A DNA stretch of 18,870 nt from an uncultured Micrococcales bacterium (GTDB taxonomy: Bacteria > Actinomycetota > Actinomycetes > S36-B12 > GCA-2699445), in the NCBI GenBank assembly GCA_903915555.1, contig CAIWTL010000190.1, forward strand, positions 1-18,870, read 5' to 3'. A model generated the notes under the pieces. That model was given only the letters and a program-made list of their open reading frames with translations. It was not told the DNA's origin and searched no databases. This document shows, one piece after another, positions 6,853 through 13,309 of the stretch. How positions within the stretch are numbered: the stretch's first letter is position 1; each line of letters opens with the position of its first letter. A program made the position numbers and the translations under genes.

Positions 6853-7266
6853 GTGCGTGTCTACATCCCCGTCACCTTCGTGGGTCTGCGTCGGGCGGCC
6901 GACAGCGGCGCGCTGCCGTCGTCGGGGTGGCAGGCCCACCCCCTCGACGACGACTCGGAGGAGGGGGAGTACGCCGCGCTTGCCGCCGCCGCCGACCACT
7001 CCCTCATCGCGCTGCGCTCCGAGCCGGAAGCGCCACGCCGTCGCGCGGTCGTGGTGGCGAACGTCCCCGAGGAATGGATCGACACCGAGCCCGGCGGGAC
7101 CGTGGTTCTCACCCGTCGCGTTCCGGTCGAACGATTCGTCGCGGTCTATGCGGACCCGCCCGAGTCGACGTCCCGCGTGGTCGCCGCGCTGAACGGCCGC
7201 GACGGGGAGCCACTGGGGGACATGCTGTGGTTCGCCAGGCAGGAACTGACCGAACTGGTCGCCTGA
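6853..7266 (+). CDS. DUF6912-like conserved hypothetical protein
   Basis: 137 residues beginning with a GTG (6853), only 6 bp after the patatin stop, so probably translated by coupling. It opens with RVYIPVTFVGLRRAADSGAL, a pattern I associate with the actinobacterial DUF6912 family. The rest alternates acidic helices (DDDSEEGEYAALAAAADHSL) with strands (RAVVVANVPEEW, TVVLTRRVPVERFVAVYADP) and ends in an acidic LWFARQELTELVA helix. No membrane segment, signal peptide or enzyme motif is visible. Family membership is from memory with moderate confidence. Its place at the end of the acyltransferase-patatin cluster need not mean a lipid function. Confidence 0.8.
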   Translation: MRVYIPVTFVGLRRAADSGALPSSGWQAHPLDDDSEEGEYAALAAAADHSLIALRSEPEAPRRRAVVVANVPEEWIDTEPGGTVVLTRRVPVERFVAVYADPPESTSRVVAALNGRDGEPLGDMLWFARQELTELVA

Positions 7267-7295
7267 CCTCCCCGCGCCCCGGGACGGGAATCGGC

Positions 7296-7325
7296 GTGCC
7301 AACCGTACCCCCGGACTGCCAGGAT
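7296..7325 (+). promoter_or_regulatory. Possible sigma-70-type promoter before pruA
   Basis: GTGCCA (7296-7301) and CAGGAT (7320-7325) are separated by 18 bp and resemble degenerate actinobacterial -35 and -10 boxes. They lie in the 86-bp gap before pruA, about 27 bp from its start. The match is weak and would occur by chance in GC-rich DNA. Confidence 0.25.
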
Positions 7326-7352
7326 GGGCCGCAATCGACCCGGAGGATCGCA

Positions 7353-8981
7353 GTGGACGCCGTCACGGTCACACCCCCCATCAGCAATGAGCCGACCCGG
7401 TCGTACGAGCCGGGTAGCCCGCACCGCGAGTCGCTCCGGCGCACCCTCGACGAACTGGCGCCCGGTGACGGTCGGGAATTCCCGCAGTACATCGGGGGGG
7501 AGTGGATCCCCGCGTCCGGTGACCCGTTCACCGTCGTCCAGCCCCATGACCGGGCCGCGGTGCTCGGTACGGGCCGCGAGTCCCTGCAACCGGACGCCGA
7601 GAAGGCCGTGGCGGCCGCCATGGATGCCGCACCCACCTGGCGCGACATGGCGTTCGACGACCGTGCCGCCGTGCTCCTGAAGGCGGCGGACCTGCTCAGC
7701 GGGCCGTGGCGCGACCGGCTCAATGCGGCGACCATGCTGGGCCAGTCGAAGACCGTGATCCAGGCCGAGATCGACAGTGCCTGCGAACTCATCGACTTCT
7801 GGCGCTTCAACGTCAAGTTCGCCCGCGAGATCATGGCCGAGCAGCCCACGTCGTCGCCGGGCGTCTGGAACCGGACGGATCACCGGCCTCTCGAGGGATT
7901 CGTCTATGCGGTGACCCCGTTCAACTTCACCGCCATCGCCGGGAACCTGCCGACCGCGCCGGCGCTCATGGGAAACACTGTGGTCTGGAAGCCCGCGGCC
8001 ACCCAACAGTTCGCCGCCTCGCTGGTGATGGAGCTCCTGATCGAGGCAGGGATGCCGCCCGGGGTGATCAACATGGTGACGGGTAGCGGGATCCCGGTCT
8101 CCGACGTCGTCCTCGCCGACCGGAACCTGGCCGGCATCCATTTCACCGGCTCCACCCCGGTGTTCCAACTGCTGTGGCGCACGGTGGGCGAGAACATCAC
8201 CGACTACCGCTCCTACCCCCGGATCGTCGGGGAGACCGGCGGCAAGGACTTCGTCATGGTGCACCCCTCGGCCGATCCCGGCGTCACCGTGACCGCCATG
8301 GTCCGGGGGGCGTTCGAGTACCAGGGCCAGAAGTGCTCGGCAGCCTCCCGGGCCTATGTCCCTCGCAGCATCTGGACACAGATCCGCGACACGGTGAAGG
8401 ACATCACCGATGACATCCACATGGGCAGCGTCCTCGACTTCCACAATTTCATGGGAGCCGTGATCGACGATCGCTCCTTCGCGAAACTGTCCGGGGTCCA
8501 GCAACGGGCGGCAGCCGACGACACTGTGACCGTCCTCGCAGGCGGCACCTCCGACGACTCGGTGGGTTTTTTCGTGCGCCCCACTGTCCTGGAGTGCACC
8601 GACCCGACGCGTGAGTACTTCACCGACGAGTACTTCGGTCCCGTCCTCGCCGTGCATATGTACGAGGACGCGGACTACGACCGCGTGCTCGACGAGATGG
8701 AGGGAATCGCCCCCTATGCGCTGACGGGTTCGATCAACGCCCAGGACCGGGCGGCGATCGCCGAGGCCAGCCATCGCCTGCGTTTCGCGGCCGGGAACTT
8801 CTACATCAACGACAAGCCGACCGGGGCGGTCGTCGGCCAGCAGCCGTTCGGCGGGGGCCGGGCATCGGGTACCAACGACAAGGCCGGCGCGCCGCAGAAC
8901 CTCATGAGGTGGACCAGCACGCGGTCGATCAAGGAGACCTTCGTGCCCCCCACGGACCACCGATACCCCCACATGGACTGA
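7353..8981 (+). CDS. pruA: 1-pyrroline-5-carboxylate dehydrogenase (L-glutamate gamma-semialdehyde dehydrogenase)
   Basis: 542 residues from a GTG at 7353 with CGGAGGA upstream; the length is that of stand-alone actinobacterial PruA/RocA. It oxidises glutamate-gamma-semialdehyde to glutamate with NAD+, the second step of proline catabolism. Aldehyde dehydrogenase features are all present: FNFTAIAGNLPTAPALMGN with VVWKPA (NAD site), the HFTGSTPVF motif, general-base Glu294 in VGETGGKDFV, nucleophile Cys328 in YQGQKCSAASRA, and EYFGPVLAVHMY near the C-terminus with PFGGGRASGTNDKAG. These last segments favour P5C dehydrogenase over other ALDHs. The usual partner proline dehydrogenase is not adjacent. 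The TGA overlaps the next ATG (TGATG), coupling it to a membrane glycosyltransferase, an unexpected partner. Confidence 0.96.
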   Translation: MDAVTVTPPISNEPTRSYEPGSPHRESLRRTLDELAPGDGREFPQYIGGEWIPASGDPFTVVQPHDRAAVLGTGRESLQPDAEKAVAAAMDAAPTWRDMAFDDRAAVLLKAADLLSGPWRDRLNAATMLGQSKTVIQAEIDSACELIDFWRFNVKFAREIMAEQPTSSPGVWNRTDHRPLEGFVYAVTPFNFTAIAGNLPTAPALMGNTVVWKPAATQQFAASLVMELLIEAGMPPGVINMVTGSGIPVSDVVLADRNLAGIHFTGSTPVFQLLWRTVGENITDYRSYPRIVGETGGKDFVMVHPSADPGVTVTAMVRGAFEYQGQKCSAASRAYVPRSIWTQIRDTVKDITDDIHMGSVLDFHNFMGAVIDDRSFAKLSGVQQRAAADDTVTVLAGGTSDDSVGFFVRPTVLECTDPTREYFTDEYFGPVLAVHMYEDADYDRVLDEMEGIAPYALTGSINAQDRAAIAEASHRLRFAAGNFYINDKPTGAVVGQQPFGGGRASGTNDKAGAPQNLMRWTSTRSIKETFVPPTDHRYPHMD

Positions 8982-10192
8982 TGTCGGCGGCCCCTGCGGG
9001 TGCCGTGGCGGCCGGGACGCGAGCCACGGCCCGGTGGCGATGGCCCGCACTGCTCGTGTGCTGGGCGGTCTCCCGCGGGTTCCTGGTCTGGATCGTGGCG
9101 CACGAGGTGCCGTTCTACCCGGACAGCCGCAGCGCATTCCTCGACCTGGAGGTCTACGCGCGGTGGCTGCCGGATCTGACCGCCGGCAGATTGCCGGTCG
9201 ACGACATGTGGCAGTACCCGCCCGCCTCCGCCTTCTTCTTCCTCCTCGGTGCGATCGGGACGGCACCCACCACGAGCCTCATCGCTGCCATCCTCGTCGC
9301 CGATCTGGTCCTGACCCTCGTGTTCGCCCGGGCGTCGATGCGCGCGGGAGCTCTGTGGGTGCTCTTCGGGCTCCTCGTCGGTCCCGTTCTCGTGACCAGG
9401 TTCGACATCGTCCCGACGCTGTTCGCGGTACTCGCAGTGCTGTCCGCGGGGCGCCCCATGGCGGTCGGATTCTGGGCGGCGATCGGGGCGTCGGCGAAGG
9501 TCTGGCCCGCCCTGGTGCTGCCCATCGTCCCCCGCCGCGCCGCGTTGCGCGGTGGGGCGGCCTTCCTCGCGACGGTCGCCATGGTGGCTGGCCTGTCGGC
9601 CCTGGCGTTCGACGGTCTGACGGGGTTCCTCGGCGGTCAGGGATCGCGGGGGCTGCAGGTGGAGTCCGTCGGCGCCCTTCCCTTCCTGGTGGCGAACGCC
9701 GTATCGGGGGGGGTCTCCCTGGAGTACCGCTACGGCGCGATGGAGGTCACGCAGGCCGGTGCGGGACCGGTCGCGGCAGTCGTCTCCGCCCTGGCGATCG
9801 CGGGGTTCGGCTGGATCGCCGTCGCGTGGTGGCGTGGCCGGCTCGAACGCAGCGCACCTGCCGATGTCGCCTTCACCGTCGTCCTGTTCTCGGTCGTCGT
9901 CAGTCGTGTCTTCTCCCCCCAGTACTCGGTGTGGCTGCTGGGACTGGGGGTGCTGTGTCTGGTGACGGGCAGACTGCATGGGCCGGTGTGGCTCGTCGCA
10001 GTGGCTGCGGTGGTGACCCAGGCCATCTACCCGATGGGATACGGCTGGCTCCTGGCCGGGGACCCGGGCCTCGTCGCGTTGCAGGTCCTGCGGCTCGCAC
10101 TCGTCGTGGTGGCGGCAGGGTGGGCCTGGTACCGCGTCGTGATCGCACCCCCCGCGATGACCGATTCCGATGATGGGGTTCAGCGGCCGTGA
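8981..10192 (+). CDS. GT87-family polyprenol-phosphate-dependent glycosyltransferase (PimE-like)
   Basis: 403-residue integral membrane protein whose ATG overlaps the pruA stop by one base. I count about ten hydrophobic segments. The first (LLVCWAVSRGFLVWIVAHEV) is followed by an external loop holding Asp48 and Asp55 in DSRSAFLDLEVYARWLPDL. An acidic residue in this loop is the catalytic base in GT-C enzymes, and Asp55 sits where PimE has its essential Asp. Later LVTRFDIVPTLFAVLAVL, GASAKVWPALVLPI and VSRVFSPQYSVWLLGLGVL match the GT87 (DUF2029) pattern. Such enzymes transfer mannose or arabinose from a polyprenyl-phosphate donor to cell-envelope glycolipids outside the membrane. Whether this one is PimE itself or another GT87 is undecided; actinobacteria carry several. 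Confidence 0.85.
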   Translation: MSAAPAGAVAAGTRATARWRWPALLVCWAVSRGFLVWIVAHEVPFYPDSRSAFLDLEVYARWLPDLTAGRLPVDDMWQYPPASAFFFLLGAIGTAPTTSLIAAILVADLVLTLVFARASMRAGALWVLFGLLVGPVLVTRFDIVPTLFAVLAVLSAGRPMAVGFWAAIGASAKVWPALVLPIVPRRAALRGGAAFLATVAMVAGLSALAFDGLTGFLGGQGSRGLQVESVGALPFLVANAVSGGVSLEYRYGAMEVTQAGAGPVAAVVSALAIAGFGWIAVAWWRGRLERSAPADVAFTVVLFSVVVSRVFSPQYSVWLLGLGVLCLVTGRLHGPVWLVAVAAVVTQAIYPMGYGWLLAGDPGLVALQVLRLALVVVAAGWAWYRVVIAPPAMTDSDDGVQRP

Positions 10193-10215
10193 CGGGTCCT
10201 ACGACCATGGTCCGA

Positions 10216-10245
10216 TTGCCGGGTGCGCGCCCGGTGGGGCAGGCT
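10216..10245 (+). promoter_or_regulatory. Possible promoter with overlapping palindrome
   Basis: TTGCCG (10216-10221) and CAGGCT (10240-10245) are 18 bp apart and resemble -35 and -10 boxes. The spacer region carries a palindrome CCGGG-TGCGCG-CCCGG (10219-10234) that overlaps the -35, where a repressor could act. It lies in the 71-bp gap upstream of the secreted protein and the two-component genes. Confidence 0.35.
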
Positions 10246-10263
10246 CGGGGTGAGGAGGTCACC

Positions 10264-10659
10264 ATGGTGCGATCGGGTTTTCCGGGTGTCGCGGTGTCAC
10301 GGGGTGCGGCCGCCGTCGCCGGCCTGGTCCTGGCCGCGGGCCTGACGTCGCCGGTGGATGCCGTCGCGGGGCAGTGGCACGCCGCCGGGGGCGCCGACTG
10401 GATCTCCGCCTCGGGTACGTGCGACCAGGGCGCGCGATGGGGCATCGCCGCGCGCGCGGCCCGCGGAGGGGTCCTGGTGCGCGCGGGCGTGCGCGGGCGC
10501 CCGGGTCGCTGGACCGCGACGTTGACGCATAACGGGCGCCCGATCCCGCTGCGGAGGGGACCGGTGGTGACGCCGAACCTCCCGGGGATCGACCAGTACG
10601 TGCTGTCCGGGCGGAACCGGCTCACCGGACAGGTGTGCGGCGGGAGTCTGAGTTACTGA
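10264..10659 (+). CDS. Small secreted protein of unknown function with two cysteines
   Basis: 131 residues from the ATG at 10264, chosen because GAGGAGG lies at ideal spacing; a GTG at 10189 overlaps the upstream stop but would put 25 residues before the signal peptide. Residues 1-35 form a signal peptide: an Arg-containing N-region, the core AAAVAGLVLAAGLTS and an AVA cleavage site after Ala35. The mature part of about 96 residues has only two cysteines (Cys53 and Cys125), suited to one disulfide joining its ends, and appears beta-rich and basic (RWTATLTHNGRPIPL). I do not recognise a family. It precedes the histidine kinase by 39 bp on the same strand, so it may be a ligand or accessory of that sensor; this is inference from position only. 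Confidence 0.78.
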   Translation: MVRSGFPGVAVSRGAAAVAGLVLAAGLTSPVDAVAGQWHAAGGADWISASGTCDQGARWGIAARAARGGVLVRAGVRGRPGRWTATLTHNGRPIPLRRGPVVTPNLPGIDQYVLSGRNRLTGQVCGGSLSY

Positions 10660-10698
10660 TGGTGCGGCGACCGGTGGACGAGGACGGCGGCACCTGAG

Positions 10699-12012
10699 GT
10701 GGCCGACTCCGGCGCCGCACGTCAGATCGTGCGCCGCGAGGTGTTGCGCTTCCTCATCCCCGGCCTCATCGGGATGCTCGTCCTGACGGGACTGAGCCTC
10801 GTCGCCGCCGTGGCCGTCGCCCGGGAACAGTCCCAGCGGGACGCGGAGATGACGGGCGTATTCCTGGCCAGATCGGTCGTGGAACCGCGCCTGTCCGGGA
10901 AGCTGATCGAGGGCGACCCGAGCGAGATCGCCGGACTCGACTCCGCGCTGGTCGCCACGGTCGAGGGTGCGGACGTCCTCGGCCTGCGGATCTGGGACTC
11001 CGACGGGGTGGTCGTCTACGCCGACGACCCCCGCGTCATCGGTGAGACCTTCGAGGTCGCTCCCACACTCGCCGAAGGTCACGGCGTCACGGTGTCCCCC
11101 GCGGACACCACCCGTCCGGAGAACCGCTACCTCGACCCGTCGGCACAGATAGTGGAGGTCAGCCTCCCTGTCGCGGGTGCCGACGGCCGCACCTACACCT
11201 TCCAGGTCCATCAGTTGCAGGACCAGATCCGGGAACAGGCGCGCGAGATCTGGTTGTCGTTCGTGCCGGTCCTCGTCGGCTCGCTGCTGTTGATGGGACT
11301 CCTGCTCGGGATGCTCGCGGTGCGGATGGCGGGCCGGATCAGCGCCGACATGGCCGAGCGTCAGGAGCTGCTCCAGATGTCCCTTCAGGCGGGGGAGCTG
11401 GAACGCGGGCGGATCGCGGCCCAGTTGCACGACGGCACGGTCCAGCAGCTCGTCGGACTGTCCTTCACCCTCGCCGGGCTGTCCTCCCGGTCCTCGGCGG
11501 AAGGACGTGACGACCAGGCCGCCAGTCTCGCGGCTGCCGCCGAGCAGACCCGCTCCGCCGTCCGCGGGCTACGGTCCCTGCTCGTCGACATCTATCCCGC
11601 CAACCTCGACCGCGCCGGTCTGCCCGCCGCGCTGGAGGACCTCGCGCCGTCGGAGGGCAGTGTGCCGGAGGGTGGCCCACCCGTTCCCCGTGTCGTGGTC
11701 CGGGCAGAGGACGTCCCGACGCTGTCGCCCGAGGTCCGGTCGGCCGTCTACCGCATCGCCCGCGAGTCCGTCGCCAACGCTGTGAAACACGCCGCCGCGC
11801 AGGAGGTCACCGTCACCCTCGGGTGCGACGGCGGCGACGTGGTCCTGCGCGTGGCCGACGACGGCGTCGGGTTCGTGCCCGGTGAGCCCGAGCAGGGCCA
11901 CCTGGGCCTGATCATCAGCCGCGATGTGGCCGAGTCCGTGGGCGGATCCCTCGACATCGACTCGGATCCCGGGCACGGTGCTGTCGTGACGTTCCGGACG
12001 GAGGCCCGATGA
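10699..12012 (+). CDS. Membrane sensor histidine kinase, NarL-system type (HisKA_3)
   Basis: 437 residues from a GTG at 10699. A first transmembrane helix (about 17-39, FLIPGLIGMLVLTGLSLVAA) and a second (about 190-212, SFVPVLVGSLLLMGLLLGML) enclose an external sensor of about 150 residues. Its LGLRIWDSDGVVVYADD (94-110) followed by VIGETF is the pattern of a Cache/PAS-like pocket. The dimerisation box LERGRIAAQLHDGTVQQL contains phospho-acceptor His244. The ATPase domain shows ESVANAVKHAA (Asn360, N box) and VADDGVGF (387-391, G1 box), with GHLGL as the G2 region. It autophosphorylates and passes phosphate to the regulator whose gene overlaps it by 4 bp (ATGA). The stimulus is unknown. The gene upstream encodes a secreted protein that could sit at its sensor. 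Confidence 0.93.
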   Translation: MADSGAARQIVRREVLRFLIPGLIGMLVLTGLSLVAAVAVAREQSQRDAEMTGVFLARSVVEPRLSGKLIEGDPSEIAGLDSALVATVEGADVLGLRIWDSDGVVVYADDPRVIGETFEVAPTLAEGHGVTVSPADTTRPENRYLDPSAQIVEVSLPVAGADGRTYTFQVHQLQDQIREQAREIWLSFVPVLVGSLLLMGLLLGMLAVRMAGRISADMAERQELLQMSLQAGELERGRIAAQLHDGTVQQLVGLSFTLAGLSSRSSAEGRDDQAASLAAAAEQTRSAVRGLRSLLVDIYPANLDRAGLPAALEDLAPSEGSVPEGGPPVPRVVVRAEDVPTLSPEVRSAVYRIARESVANAVKHAAAQEVTVTLGCDGGDVVLRVADDGVGFVPGEPEQGHLGLIISRDVAESVGGSLDIDSDPGHGAVVTFRTEAR

Positions 12013-12626
12013 TCTCGGTGGTGGTGGTCGACGACCATGAGGTCGTCGTGCAGGGCCTGCGCCTCCTGTTGGCCGAACAGGAGGACATCGAGGTGATCGG
12101 CTCGGCCCACGACGGGGCAGAAGGGGCCCGGTTGGTCGAGGAACTACGACCCGATGTCGTCCTCATGGACCTCTCCATGCCGGGGACGGACGGTATCGAG
12201 GCGACGAGGGTCATCACCGAGTCATGCCCGTCGACGTCGGTGGTCATCCTCACCACGTACGGGGACAGGGACCGGGTGCTCGCCAGTCTCGATGCGGGTG
12301 CGGTGGGCTACCTGATGAAGGACGTCTCGCCGCAGGCGCTCCATGACGGTGTGCGCGCCGCGGCCGGAGGCGGTTCCCCCATCGACGCCCGCGCCGCTCG
12401 CGCCCTCGTCGAGTCCCGGCAGGATGCCGCCGGCGGCCACCGGCTGACGGGCAAGCAGGAGGAGGTGCTGCGTCTGGTGGCCGAGGGGCTGCCCAACCGA
12501 CTCGTCGCGCGTCGACTCGACATCACGGAGAAAACGGTCAAGGCCCATCTGACCCAGATCTACGCGACTCTGGGTGTCACCGACCGGGTTCAGGCCGCAC
12601 TGTGGGCCCAGGAACACCTGCGCTGA
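12009..12626 (+). CDS. Response regulator, NarL/FixJ family
   Basis: 205 residues from the ATG at 12009, overlapping the kinase stop. The receiver domain (1-120) has the acidic pair Asp8-Asp9, phospho-acceptor Asp54 in VLMDLSMPGTDG, the switch Thr82/83 and Lys104 in GYLMKD. The LuxR-type helix-turn-helix (about 143-200) reads EEVLRLVAEGLPNRLVARRL then DITEKTVKAHLTQIYATLGV. One oddity is that the usual LTxRE entry to the HTH is LTGKQ here, and the fourth position, normally an N-terminal cap, is changed. It is the output partner of the preceding kinase and probably activates or represses genes including its own operon. Targets cannot be read from this window. Confidence 0.95.
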   Translation: MISVVVVDDHEVVVQGLRLLLAEQEDIEVIGSAHDGAEGARLVEELRPDVVLMDLSMPGTDGIEATRVITESCPSTSVVILTTYGDRDRVLASLDAGAVGYLMKDVSPQALHDGVRAAAGGGSPIDARAARALVESRQDAAGGHRLTGKQEEVLRLVAEGLPNRLVARRLDITEKTVKAHLTQIYATLGVTDRVQAALWAQEHLR

Positions 12627-12657
12627 CGGAGCGGGGAGCGGCCGTCGGCCCGCTCCG
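12627..12657. terminator. 9-bp GC-rich hairpin between convergent genes
   Basis: CGGAGCGGG (12627-12635) pairs perfectly with CCCGCTCCG (12649-12657) over a 13-nt loop. It begins right after the response-regulator TGA and lies 12 bp from the end of the convergent DUF2505 gene, so it probably terminates both. There is only a weak T-rich tail on the plus strand. Confidence 0.65.
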
Positions 12658-12669
12658 GTGCTGTGTTGC

Positions 12670-13164
12670 TCAGCCGTCGAGCCACTCCGTGCCGACGCGC
12701 TGCTCCTTGTCCAGGTACTTCGTGATCCACTCGGTCGCGACGCCCTCGATCTTGCCCCCCACGAACGGGACCGTGCACTTGAGATCCCCGCGGGTCTCCA
12801 CCTTCGAGCCGTCACCGTCGGCGGTCAGCAGAACCTCGCCGGTGAAGGAGATGGGGTTGTTGCCGAAGTCGACGACGAACGTCCCTCGCCGTGAGCCGTC
12901 CGGGTCCGCGTCGCCCCACCGCTGGGTCTCGACGAGGGTGAGTGTCTCGCCGACGAACTTCTTGGCGAACCCCGGCAACTTGGCGGGGAGGACGCGCCTG
13001 CTCACGATCGTGGTGGTGGCGTCCTCGGACGTGACGTCAGCGGATGCCTCGATCGAACCGCTCGCCAGGCATTTGCGTTCCACGAACTCCGGGTCGCTCA
13101 GCATCGCGAACACGTCCTCGGGTGGCACCGTGTAGTGCTGGGCCTGGTCGATCTTCGTGGTCAC
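12670..13164 (-). CDS. DUF2505 domain protein (SRPBCC/START-like fold)
   Basis: 164 residues from a GTG at 13162-13164, preceded on the minus strand by a strong AGGAGG at 5-nt spacing; upstream ATGs lack this. The whole protein matches the actinobacterial DUF2505 pattern: TTKIDQAQHYTVPPEDVFAM, LSDPEFVERKC, then successive strands (TTTIVSRRVLPAKLPGFAKK, ETLTLVETQRW, GTFVVDF, SFTGEVLLTADGDGSKVET). A C-terminal amphipathic helix (IEGVATEWITKYLDKEQRVG) closes the hydrophobic cavity typical of the helix-grip fold. The family probably binds a hydrophobic ligand, but no ligand or reaction is established to my knowledge. It is divergent from gdh across a 145-bp spacer, so the two may share regulation. 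Confidence 0.85.
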   Translation of the reverse strand: MTTKIDQAQHYTVPPEDVFAMLSDPEFVERKCLASGSIEASADVTSEDATTTIVSRRVLPAKLPGFAKKFVGETLTLVETQRWGDADPDGSRRGTFVVDFGNNPISFTGEVLLTADGDGSKVETRGDLKCTVPFVGGKIEGVATEWITKYLDKEQRVGTEWLDG

Positions 13165-13296
13165 AGTGCCTCCTGACATCCGTGTCGCCCCGCCACCGGG
13201 TCCGGTGCGGGAACACGCCTTCCGTGCGAACCCTGCCGCAATAGTCGGCGCCGTGCCAGTCACGTGATCGCCGTGTCTGCAAGCATCGGCCGCCGA

Positions 13297-13302
13297 TAGG
13301 CT
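13297..13302 (+). promoter_or_regulatory. -10 element TAGGCT placing a leaderless start on gdh
   Basis: TAGGCT ends exactly 7 bases before the A of the gdh ATG at 13310, the distance expected when transcription begins at the start codon itself. It fits the actinobacterial TANNNT -10 consensus. No Shine-Dalgarno is present before the ATG (GGCGGCC only), which agrees with leaderless translation, common in this order. The -35 region has no obvious match. Confidence 0.5.
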
Positions 13303-13309
13303 GGCGGCC

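Noticed and set aside
6309..7352. Long in-frame extension upstream of pruA
   Set aside because: It runs through the patatin and DUF6912-like genes; the GTG at 7353 has a ribosome site and gives the normal PruA length.
7146..9266. Antisense open frame of 706 codons opposite pruA
   Set aside because: Shadow of pruA, with the sense frame proved by ALDH motifs.
10189..10263. Earlier GTG start for the secreted protein, overlapping the GT87 stop
   Set aside because: It would place 25 polar residues before the signal peptide; the ATG at 10264 has a far better ribosome site.
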